Shown in pieces: positions 7,933 through 14,006 of a stretch of 14,028 nucleotides of DNA. A program made the position numbers and the translations under genes. The stretch covers positions 1 to 14,028 of the forward strand of contig CAKSRS010000062.1 in the NCBI GenBank assembly GCA_934487205.1, read 5' to 3'. Positions within the stretch are counted from its first letter, which is position 1; the number at the start of each line of letters is the position of its first letter. This DNA is from an uncultured Clostridia bacterium. Lineage in GTDB: Bacteria; Bacillota; Clostridia; UBA1381. The notes beneath the pieces are model-generated. The model saw only the letters and a program-made list of their open reading frames with translations, did not search any database and had not been told where the DNA came from.

Positions 7933-9276
7933 ATGAATGAACGAACAATAACGGCTGTTTCGACACCGATGGGTACCGGGGGGATAGCCGTAATACGAAT
8001 AAGCGGCAATGATGCTGTAGTGCTCGCCGACAGCGTTTTTAGGGGCGCGGATAAACTTTCTGCGGCGCCGAGCCACACGGTTCACTATGGACATATTATC
8101 GGCAAAAACGGCGAAAAAATTGATGAAGTTTTGGTTACGGTTATGCGTGCGCCGCGGACGTATACGCGTGAAGATATTGTGGAAATAAGCACGCACGGCG
8201 GAATAATTGCATCAAAAAGAGTTATGGAGTGCCTTATTTCGGCGGGGGCATATCCGGCGCAGCCGGGAGAATTTACCAAACGCGCATTTTTAAACGGCAG
8301 AATAGACCTGTCCCAGGCGGAAGGTGTAATAGATATTATCAACGCAAAAACGTCATTGTCGCAGAAAAACGCGCTATCTCAGGCAGAGGGCGGATTATCT
8401 AAGGAAATTAATTCATTAAGGAACGCGCTTGTGCACCTTGCGGCGCAAATGCAGGTGGCAATAGACTATCCCGATGAGGATTTGGAAGATATAACAACAG
8501 ATGATATCATAAAAACGCTTTCCCGTATTGCCGAACGTGCCAATTACCTCATACAGACATCGGAAAACGGCAAAATTATTTCCGAGGGAATAAAAACGGC
8601 GATTATCGGCAAACCGAATGTGGGCAAGTCATCGCTTTTGAACTGTCTTGCACGCGCGGACCGGGCGATTGTTACGGATATTGCGGGCACAACGCGTGAT
8701 GTTATTGAGGAATTTGTCAGCCTTGACGGAGTACCGCTGCGGCTTTTGGATACGGCGGGAATACGCAAAACCAAGGATACTGTCGAAAAAATCGGCGTTG
8801 AACGTTCTCAGCATGCGGCAGAAACGGCGGATTTAATTATTCTTATGGTGGATTTGAGCCGCGGCATTGATGATGAAGATGAACAATTGCTGGAACTTGT
8901 CAAGGGGAAAAAATATATTCTTGTCGGTAATAAAGCGGATAAAAAAATTACCGATATTGACGGAGCTGTTGAAATTTCGGCTGTAACGGGTGACGGAGTC
9001 GATGAACTGTCGGAAAAAATACGCAGCATGTACAGAATTGGTGAAATCGGCGGCGATAACAGCGTGATTATCACGAACATGCGCCATCTTGCGGCATTGA
9101 CGTCTGCAAAAGAGGCGGTATCGCGTGCGCTGAAATCGGTGACGAGCGGAATGCCGCAGGATTTTGCCGCACTCGATATTCATGACGCGGCGGCATTTCT
9201 CGGCGAAATCACCGGCGATACCGTATCGGAGGATATTGTTACCGAAATTTTTCATAATTTTTGCGTCGGTAAATAG
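7933..9276 (+). CDS. mnmE: tRNA modification GTPase MnmE
   Basis: A 447-residue protein. The N-terminal tetrahydrofolate-binding domain carries the T-I-T-A-V-S-T-P-M-G-T-G-G-I-A-V-I-R-I-S-G start. A helical domain is split by the GTPase domain, whose G1 motif G-K-P-N-V-G-K-S-S is at 226-234. The G2 region A-G-T-T-R-D, G3 D-T-A-G and G4 N-K-A-D follow, and the C-terminal catalytic Cys motif C-V-G-K occupies 444-447. With MnmG it makes the 5-carboxymethylaminomethyl-type modification of wobble uridine in tRNA. Candidate starts are 7912, 7924 and 7933; ATG 7933 gives the usual M-N-x-x-T-I-x-A beginning, although GGAG at 7917-7920 is 12 nt away, rather long. MnmG, often the next gene, is absent; the following genes encode an ABC transporter with its own promoter. 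Confidence 0.95.
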   Translation: MNERTITAVSTPMGTGGIAVIRISGNDAVVLADSVFRGADKLSAAPSHTVHYGHIIGKNGEKIDEVLVTVMRAPRTYTREDIVEISTHGGIIASKRVMECLISAGAYPAQPGEFTKRAFLNGRIDLSQAEGVIDIINAKTSLSQKNALSQAEGGLSKEINSLRNALVHLAAQMQVAIDYPDEDLEDITTDDIIKTLSRIAERANYLIQTSENGKIISEGIKTAIIGKPNVGKSSLLNCLARADRAIVTDIAGTTRDVIEEFVSLDGVPLRLLDTAGIRKTKDTVEKIGVERSQHAAETADLIILMVDLSRGIDDEDEQLLELVKGKKYILVGNKADKKITDIDGAVEISAVTGDGVDELSEKIRSMYRIGEIGGDNSVIITNMRHLAALTSAKEAVSRALKSVTSGMPQDFAALDIHDAAAFLGEITGDTVSEDIVTEIFHNFCVGK

Positions 9277-9281
9277 AACAA

Positions 9282-9299
9282 TTTGTATAAATATACAAA
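9282..9299. promoter_or_regulatory. Perfect palindrome upstream of the transporter promoter
   Basis: TTTGTATA-AA-TATACAAA is a perfect 8-bp-arm inverted repeat with a 2-bp centre, ending 26 bp before the -35 of the transporter promoter. It is all A/T except one G and one C, so it is a poor terminator for mnmE. Its size and symmetry fit a dimeric repressor site, but the protein is unknown. Confidence 0.4.
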
Positions 9300-9325
9300 A
9301 AAATATAGTTTTTTATTAAAAATGC

Positions 9326-9354
9326 TTGCATATTTATAAATGAGTTGGTATAAT
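9326..9354 (+). promoter_or_regulatory. Extended -10 promoter of the amino acid ABC operon
   Basis: TTGCAT (9326-9331), a 17-nt spacer and perfect TATAAT (9349-9354) preceded by TGG (TGn) form a strong sigma-A-type promoter. Predicted start is near 9361, leaving a leader of about 36 nt. The -35 lies inside an imperfect palindrome (9324-9342) that resembles an ArgR/AhrC-type box, so repressor binding would occlude the promoter. Confidence 0.8.
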
Positions 9355-9396
9355 GTAATATGTTATATAAAATTGTTAATTCGGAGGAAGATTAAA

Positions 9397-10185
9397 ATGA
9401 AAAAGAATTTACTTAAAATCGCAACATTGGCTGCTGCATCGGTTATGGCAGTTTCCGCGCTTACAGCATGCGGCGGAAAAACAAATGACACCGCTGACGG
9501 TGAAAAAACATTGACAATGGTAACAAATGCGGAATTCCCGCCATACGAATATTATGACGGTGACAAGATTGTAGGTATCGACGCAGAAGTTGCACAGGCT
9601 ATTGCCGATAAACTCGGTATGAAACTTGAAATTGTTGATACGGCATTTGATTCAATTATACCGGGCATACAGTCAAAGAAATATGACATGGGTATGGCAG
9701 GTATGACCGTAAATGAAGAACGTTTGCAGGAAGTAAACTTTACAGATACTTATGCAAAGGGTGTTCAGGTTGTAATTGTAAAAGAGGACTCGGATATAAA
9801 GAGTGTTGACGACTTGCTTGCAGAAGGTGCAAACCACACCGTAGGCGTACAGACGGGTACAACGGGTGATATTTACACATCTGATGATATTGAAGGCGCG
9901 GGTCTGGGAACAATTTCGCGTTTTAACAAGGGTGCCGACGCTGTTGAAGCATTGAAAATCGGCAAAATTGACTGTGTAGTTATCGATAATGAGCCGGCAA
10001 AAGCATTTGTTGCGGAAAATGAAGGATTAAAGATTCTTGATACTGCATATGCTGATGAAGATTATGCAATTGCTGTTGCAAAGGACAATACAGAACTTCT
10101 TGAAAAGCTTAATACAGCACTTTCAGAGCTTAAAGCAGATGGTTCATTCCAGAAGATTGTTGATAAATATATCACATCTAAATAA
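9397..10185 (+). CDS. Amino acid ABC transporter substrate-binding lipoprotein
   Basis: A 262-residue solute-binding protein of the family 3 (polar amino acid) type. The signal peptide ends in the lipobox A-L-T-A-C with the lipidated Cys25, so the mature protein is anchored to the outer face of the membrane. The mature part has the family features: F-P-P-Y-E-Y near the start, G-I-D-A-E-V-A, a G-M-T-V-N-E-E-R-L-Q-E-V-N-F-T segment containing the Arg that usually binds the ligand carboxylate, and V-G-V-Q-T-G-T-T-G-D in the second lobe. ATG 9397 is chosen over a start at 9340 because GGAGGA (9383-9388) is 8 nt upstream and it begins the signal peptide. It is followed by its permease and ATPase. 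The specific amino acid cannot be assigned; arginine, glutamine or cystine are all possible. Confidence 0.93.
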   Translation: MKKNLLKIATLAAASVMAVSALTACGGKTNDTADGEKTLTMVTNAEFPPYEYYDGDKIVGIDAEVAQAIADKLGMKLEIVDTAFDSIIPGIQSKKYDMGMAGMTVNEERLQEVNFTDTYAKGVQVVIVKEDSDIKSVDDLLAEGANHTVGVQTGTTGDIYTSDDIEGAGLGTISRFNKGADAVEALKIGKIDCVVIDNEPAKAFVAENEGLKILDTAYADEDYAIAVAKDNTELLEKLNTALSELKADGSFQKIVDKYITSK

Positions 10186-10208
10186 TTATTTTAACACACT
10201 GATAACAC

Positions 10209-10243
10209 AATTTAAGGGAGTGGAAGTACCGCTCCCTTAAATT
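10209..10243 (+). terminator. Stem-loop between binding-protein and permease genes
   Basis: A 15-bp stem pairs 10209-10223 with 10229-10243 around a 5-nt loop (AAGTA); one pair is a G-T wobble. The stem is strong and GC-rich near the loop, but there is no long T run after it. This suggests partial termination or protection of the upstream message from 3' decay, letting binding protein exceed permease. Confidence 0.7.
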
Positions 10244-10261
10244 TCTTAACGGGGGTATAAA

Positions 10262-10990
10262 ATGGCGAAATTTATTAATGATATCAAATCGGATTTTATA
10301 ACCTGCTTTTTGACAAAAAACAGATGGCGGTTTATAACAGACGGTCTCGGCGCCACTTTGACAATAACTTTTTTTGCGTGTATTTTGGGTATACTGATAG
10401 GCGTAATTGTTGCTATTGTCAGAAGTACACATGATAAGAATTATAAGGAAATGCGAAACGGTATCGGTAAAAGCTTACTGGCTGTTTTGAATGCAATAGC
10501 AAAGCTGTATCTTACGGTAATACGCGGAACGCCTATGCTTGTTCAGCTTATGATAATGTACTATATTATTTTTGCCAAAGCAAGCAACGGCATTGTTTGT
10601 GCAATCACGGCTTTTGGTATTAATTCCGGTGCATACGTGGCAGAAATATTCCGTTCGGGAATTATGTCGGTTGATAACGGACAGTTTGAAGCGGGCAGAA
10701 GTCTCGGTTTCAGCTATATAAGAACGATGCAGTATATTGTTGTTCCGCAGGCGTTTAAGAGCGTTTTGCCGGCGCTTGCAAATGAATTTATCGTGCTGTT
10801 AAAGGAAACTTCGGTTGCCGGGTATGTTGCCATTCAGGATTTGACAAAGGGTGGCGATATAATAAGAAGTGCTACTTACAAAACATATATGCCGCTTTTG
10901 ACGGTTGCTGCCATTTACCTTGTCATGGTAATCTTCTTTACGCACCTTGTCGGCAAGCTTGAAAGGAGATTGAGAAACAGTGAACGATAA
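10262..10990 (+). CDS. Amino acid ABC transporter permease (HisM/GlnP type)
   Basis: A 242-residue membrane protein with about five transmembrane segments. It carries the family's G-L-G-A-T-L-T-I-T start of the first conserved segment, the V-I-R-G-T-P-M-L-V-Q-L motif, and G-A-Y-V-A-E-I-F-R-S-G-I. The ATPase-docking EAA-type loop is Q-F-E-A-G-R-S-L-G-F-S, followed by V-V-P-Q-A-F-K and L-L-K-E-T-S. A GGGGG ribosome site (10251-10255) is 6 nt before the ATG. As only one permease gene is present, it probably acts as a homodimer. It overlaps the ATPase gene by 11 nt, so the two are translationally coupled. Confidence 0.94.
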   Translation: MAKFINDIKSDFITCFLTKNRWRFITDGLGATLTITFFACILGILIGVIVAIVRSTHDKNYKEMRNGIGKSLLAVLNAIAKLYLTVIRGTPMLVQLMIMYYIIFAKASNGIVCAITAFGINSGAYVAEIFRSGIMSVDNGQFEAGRSLGFSYIRTMQYIVVPQAFKSVLPALANEFIVLLKETSVAGYVAIQDLTKGGDIIRSATYKTYMPLLTVAAIYLVMVIFFTHLVGKLERRLRNSER

Positions 10991-11720
10991 TGTTATTATT
11001 AAAACGGAAAACTTGTGCAAATGTTTCGGAAACGACATTCATGCACTTCATAATGTTTCCACGGAAATAAAGAAAGGCGAAGTTGTTGTTATTATCGGGC
11101 CTTCCGGTTCTGGAAAATCAACATTTTTGCGGTCGTTAAATCTTCTTGAACATGCGACGGACGGAAAGGTGTTTTTTGAGGGAGTGGATATAACCGATCC
11201 GAAGGTAAATATTAATGTTCACCGTCAAAAAATGGGAATGGTTTTTCAGAATTTTAATTTATTCCCGCATCTTACCGTTATGCAGAATATCACATTTGCG
11301 CCAATAAAACTCGGCAAAATGAGTAAAGCTGATGCTGAAAAAGAGGCGGTGCGCCTTTTAAACATGGTCGGACTTGGAGACCGTGCCGATGCGTACCCAT
11401 CGCAGCTTTCGGGCGGACAAAAGCAGCGTATTGCGATAGTACGCGCACTGGCGATGAAGCCTGATGTAATGCTTTTTGATGAGCCGACTTCTGCGCTTGA
11501 CCCGGAAATGGTTGGCGAAGTTTTGGACGTAATGAAGGAACTTGCCGAGGACGGAATGACGATGGTTGTGGTAACGCACGAAATGGGATTTGCCCGCGAA
11601 GTGGCAAACCGAATTTTGTTCATGGATTCGGGAAGTATTATTGAAGAAGGTACGCCGGACGAGATATTTAACCACCCTCAAAATGAACGGACTAAGGGAT
11701 TTTTGAGTAAAATCTTGTAA
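10980..11720 (+). CDS. Amino acid ABC transporter ATP-binding protein (GlnQ/HisP type)
   Basis: A 246-residue ABC ATPase with every catalytic motif intact: Walker A G-P-S-G-S-G-K-S-T, Q-loop in V-F-Q-N-F-N-L-F-P-H, signature L-S-G-G-Q-K-Q-R, Walker B V-M-L-F-D-E-P-T-S-A-L-D and the switch His in V-V-T-H-E. The Q-N-F-N-L-F-P-H-L-T-V segment and the M-G-F-A-R-E-V-A-N-R element after the switch His are typical of the polar amino acid importer subfamily. The start is a GTG at 10980 with AAAGGAGA (10962-10969) 10 nt upstream, inside the permease gene. It powers import through the permease encoded just before it. No convincing terminator follows; the accessory region begins here. Confidence 0.96.
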   Translation: MNDNVIIKTENLCKCFGNDIHALHNVSTEIKKGEVVVIIGPSGSGKSTFLRSLNLLEHATDGKVFFEGVDITDPKVNINVHRQKMGMVFQNFNLFPHLTVMQNITFAPIKLGKMSKADAEKEAVRLLNMVGLGDRADAYPSQLSGGQKQRIAIVRALAMKPDVMLFDEPTSALDPEMVGEVLDVMKELAEDGMTMVVVTHEMGFAREVANRILFMDSGSIIEEGTPDEIFNHPQNERTKGFLSKIL

Positions 11721-11828
11721 TCCGCCGAATTGTATCACATTTTTAATATGCATAAATCAGAATAAGCGTCATATATTGTTTTAGCGGGGAGCAGTAATGC
11801 TTTCGGCAGATTTTGGGAGGTTATGTGT

Positions 11829-12020
11829 ATGAAAAAATGTATTATAAGATTTTCGGCATTGGCACTTGTGGCTCTGATGAGCGTGTGTGCATTGACGGGC
11901 TGCGGCAGCGTGGCTGAAAACACCGGTACTGCAGAAACCGAAACTACGGAAAAGGCGGATACGGGCAAAACAGCGACAGATGCCGAAACACAAAAGACGG
12001 CAGATACGGCTAAAGAATAG
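11829..12020 (+). CDS. Very small lipoprotein, function unknown
   Basis: A 63-residue protein with a classic lipoprotein signal: basic start, hydrophobic core and lipobox A-L-T-G-C with Cys25. The mature part is only 39 residues, almost entirely Thr, Glu, Ala, Lys, Asp and Gly with no recognisable domain, and looks like the disordered linker that normally precedes a domain in surface lipoproteins. ATG 11829 is chosen over 11823 because GGGAGG (11815-11820) is 8 nt away from it and only 2 nt from 11823. After the TAG stop at 12018 the frame stays open for 51 codons, but that part does not resemble an exported domain. It may be a stand-alone peptide, or a gene cut short by the rearrangements that follow. 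It follows the ATPase gene by 108 nt with no strong promoter seen. Confidence 0.65.
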   Translation: MKKCIIRFSALALVALMSVCALTGCGSVAENTGTAETETTEKADTGKTATDAETQKTADTAKE

Positions 12021-12220
12021 ATTAAAAATATCAATTCATATGCAGCCTTCGACAGGGGCGGGCATAGTCTGTTTGTCTGGCTATGCTTGCACTCTGCGGG
12101 GCGCATATATTTTTTAAATCTATCCATGAGGCTTTTTACAGCCCCTTTTGAAGGTGATGCGGTTGAAGGGACTTGAGTTCGTTTAACGAAGTCCTGTTTT
12201 TCGGCACTTTATATTTTTTC
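12021..12220. other. Structured non-coding stretch next to recombinase remnant
   Basis: No gene is supported here. A hairpin pairs GCATAGTC (12062-12069) with GGCTATGC (12079-12086) around a 9-nt loop. A second small stem, GAGGCT (12128-12133) with AGCCCC (12140-12145, one mismatch), is followed by TTTT (12146-12149) and could weakly terminate the lipoprotein transcript. Several frames on both strands are open over much of this stretch without a protein-like pattern or ribosome site; this is unusual and may reflect structured RNA or mobile-element end DNA. The segment lies between the lipoprotein gene and the 3' end of the minus-strand recombinase remnant, where the end of an inserted element would be expected. 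Confidence 0.4.
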
Positions 12221-12490
12221 TTAAGCGGCAATTTTGCCGACAAATCTGTACTGAATATCAGTGTATTGATATATCTGACCATCTCTGATATTTTTCTCAC
12301 CGATTTCAATTCTGTCTATAAGCTCAATTACGATTTCGGCAGTAAGCTCTTTAATGCCGATGTACTTGCTGATGATTTCGGTGAAATCTCTCGCATCGTT
12401 TTGGCTCTGATGATAGGTTTTAATTTCTGCCTCTACTTTGTCAATTGATGCTTTGAGTTCTGCTTGTTCTTCTTCGTATTCCGCCTTGAA
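12221..12490 (-). pseudogene. C-terminal fragment of a large serine recombinase (DUF4368-like)
   Basis: Read on the minus strand, about 90 codons end at a TAA (12221-12223). The fragment starts in a Glu/Lys-rich coiled stretch (K-A-E-Y-E-E-E-Q-A-E-L-K-A-S), runs through F-T-E-I-I-S-K-Y-I-G-I-K-E-L-T-A-E-I-V and then I-D-R-I-E-I-G-E-K, and ends I-Q-Y-R-F-V-G-K-I-A-A. This order, coiled coil, then (K/R)-Y-x-x-I-x-E-L-T-x-x-I-V-x-x-x-(I/V)-D-(K/R)-I, then a final x-x-Y-x-F-V-G-x-I, is the C-terminal tail of TnpX-like large serine recombinases of clostridial transposons. The resolvase catalytic domain is absent: homology stops near 12490, where unrelated plus-strand sequence begins. It is a remnant of an integrated element. 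The plus-strand ORF of 91 codons here is only its shadow. Confidence 0.75.
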
Positions 12491-12570
12491 ATACTGATTA
12501 AAGCAGTATTTCTTGAAAAGAGCTATACAGACGAAATCGGTATGATATGCGAAGACAATTACGAGGAAGT
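12489..12570. other. Unassigned junction between two gene remnants
   Basis: This short segment lies between the end of recombinase homology and the start of AbiEii homology. One plus frame (codons from 12488) reads as protein-like, with E-K-S-Y-T-D-E-I-G-M-I-C-E-D-N-Y-E-E-V then S-N-L-K-R-E-L, but has no start signal and is out of frame with the AbiEii fragment. It may be a piece of a third gene or of the original insertion target. I do not recognise it. Confidence 0.3.
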
Positions 12571-13032
12571 ATCAAATCTGAAAAGAGAGTTATTCCGGTT
12601 CAGTTTGACGAATTCACAAAACCGGAAATAAGTACCTATTCCATCGAAAGTACAATAGCAGAAAAATTCGATGCTATATTGCAGCTTCTTGAAATGACAA
12701 GCAGGATGAAAGACTTTTATGATAAATACTATCTTTCCAATATGTTTGATTTCGATGGTCGAAAGTTACAAGAGGCAATGTTCGAAACACTACAAAACAG
12801 AGGTACTACATATAGCAGAGACAGCCTTGATAAAATAAAAGCATTTGCGAACGATGCCCAGATGATTTCAAAATGGAATTTATATCTCCGTACGATAAAA
12901 ATGCCGGAAATTGAATTTAAAATCGTTATAGAGTCATTATATACATTTTTAGAACCGGTATGGGATGCGGTTATAAACGAGGGTGAACTTTTTAAGGTGT
13001 GGAACAAAAATGAAAGCAAGTGGAAAAAGTGA
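12547..13032 (+). pseudogene. C-terminal half of an AbiEii-type nucleotidyltransferase toxin
   Basis: The frame encodes 161 residues; homology appears from about codon 9. It carries the conserved AbiEii core Y-S-I-E-S-T-I-A-E-K-F-D-A-I-L, then T-S-R-M-K-D-F-Y-D-K-Y-Y-L, F-D-G-R-K-L-Q-E-A, T-L-Q-N-R-G-T, and a C-terminal helical tail ending F-K-V-W-N. AbiEii toxins of type IV toxin-antitoxin systems are about 300 residues, with the nucleotide-transfer motif (G-S-x-x-x-D type) in the N-terminal half. That half is absent, and no AbiEi antitoxin gene precedes it. There is no good ribosome site before ATG 12547, and a TGA at 12514 closes the frame. It is therefore best called a decayed fragment, inactive as a nucleotidyltransferase. 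It sits 47 nt before the DUF4236 gene. Confidence 0.78.
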
Positions 13033-13079
13033 ATGTATAACCTACAATGTGGCTAATGAACCGAATTAGGAGGAGTAAT

Positions 13080-14006
13080 ATGGGATTGAGGCTTAGGAAA
13101 AGCATTAATCTTGGTGGCGGATTTAGGATAAATATAAGCAAATCCGGCATTGGGTACAGTTGGGGATCCCTGGGATATAGGCATACTTATAGTCCTAATG
13201 GTTCTCAAAGAAAAACATATTCAATCCCGGGAACAGGTATTTCTTGGGTAGAAAATGCAGGGCGAAAAAATAATAACGAAAAATTAAATTATGATCAAAA
13301 TACAAAACTAATTACGGGAGAAACAAAATATTTCAACAACATCAATATATCTGATGTTGGAGATAATGATGAAATAATAAAACAAATACGTAAATTAAGA
13401 ATAATCGATATCCTTGCAAATATATGTCTTTTATCTGTATTTTTAATTCCTGTTGGAATAGTGTTAAAATTGTTTATGAACTATCATAGCACGATAACAA
13501 ACATATCAAAAAAATCTGCCAAAACAACATCAAATTCATTCGCTGATAATTCTGCTGTTGAAAACAAATATGAAAAAGGTGATGGTAAGGCTCTATTTTC
13601 TGAAAGGACTCGGCTGATAAATACAATTAAAAGTGTTTTAGAGAAACAAACAAATGAAAATGACACACAATTATTAAAAATCGAAACAAACGATACAAAA
13701 AGCAGTAATATCACAGGAAATACTGCTACTATGTTTACAGATGTTTGTGTGCAGGGAAATGAAGAACATACTCAACCCATACCGCAGATGAATTTTGAAC
13801 CTGTCAAAAAGGAAGAACATACTGCTCCGAACGATAAATTTGAAATTCACTTTGATTACGAATCATTATATCATCCTGCTGATTTTTTTAAGGATATGAA
13901 ACAGTTTGAGCATAAAGAAGGCAAAAAAGCTGAATTTGTCCCGTTTATGCAATACTGTGCCATCCCAGTAAAAATAGACACAAAAAAGCTCCAAAAAACG
14001 AAATGA
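13080..14006 (+). CDS. DUF4236 protein with one membrane segment and a cut-off TerB_N-like end
   Basis: A 308-residue protein. Residues 1-56 are a typical DUF4236 domain: G-L-R-L-R-K-S-I-N-L-G-G-G-F-R-I-N, then S-K-S-G-I-G-Y-S-W-G, and Y-S-I-P-G-T-G-I-S-W. A charged linker leads to one membrane segment at about 108-133, then a Ser/Thr/Asn/Lys-rich, probably disordered stretch. The last part reads H-P-A-D-F-F-K-D, then A-E-F-V-P-F-M-Q-Y (284-292), which looks like the entry into a TerB_N domain (normally continuing W-P-T-Y-D); instead only 16 unrelated residues follow before the stop. ATG 13080 is chosen over 13047 because AGGAGGAG (13068-13075) is directly upstream and the domain starts at this Met. 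The DNA is visibly more AT-rich than the core genes, suggesting transfer. Function unknown. Confidence 0.8.
   Translation: MGLRLRKSINLGGGFRINISKSGIGYSWGSLGYRHTYSPNGSQRKTYSIPGTGISWVENAGRKNNNEKLNYDQNTKLITGETKYFNNINISDVGDNDEIIKQIRKLRIIDILANICLLSVFLIPVGIVLKLFMNYHSTITNISKKSAKTTSNSFADNSAVENKYEKGDGKALFSERTRLINTIKSVLEKQTNENDTQLLKIETNDTKSSNITGNTATMFTDVCVQGNEEHTQPIPQMNFEPVKKEEHTAPNDKFEIHFDYESLYHPADFFKDMKQFEHKEGKKAEFVPFMQYCAIPVKIDTKKLQKTK

Noticed and set aside
8648..8836. 62-residue plus-strand ORF within mnmE
   Set aside because: It lies in another frame of the GTPase domain of mnmE, with the in-frame mnmE motifs intact on both sides; a shadow.
10037..10240. 67-residue plus-strand ORF over the end of the binding-protein gene
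   Set aside because: It is an out-of-frame shadow running into the intercistronic stem-loop, with no ribosome site.
12040..12117. 25-codon plus-strand ORF starting at ATG 12040
   Set aside because: No ribosome site and no signal or motif; the cysteine-containing peptide is not enough to call a small gene. Kept only as part of the structured non-coding finding.
11735..12127. 130-residue minus-strand ORF across the lipoprotein gene
   Set aside because: More than half is antisense of the small lipoprotein, with low-complexity Ser/Val/Ala content as expected of a shadow. No ribosome site or recognisable domain. Its first ~35 codons, outside the lipoprotein gene, are covered as part of the structured non-coding segment.
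12173..12448. 91-residue hydrophobic plus-strand ORF
   Set aside because: It begins with TTG, has no ribosome site, and lies over a minus-strand frame with clear recombinase C-terminal features. The hydrophobic look comes from the antisense of a Glu/Lys/Ile-rich coding strand.
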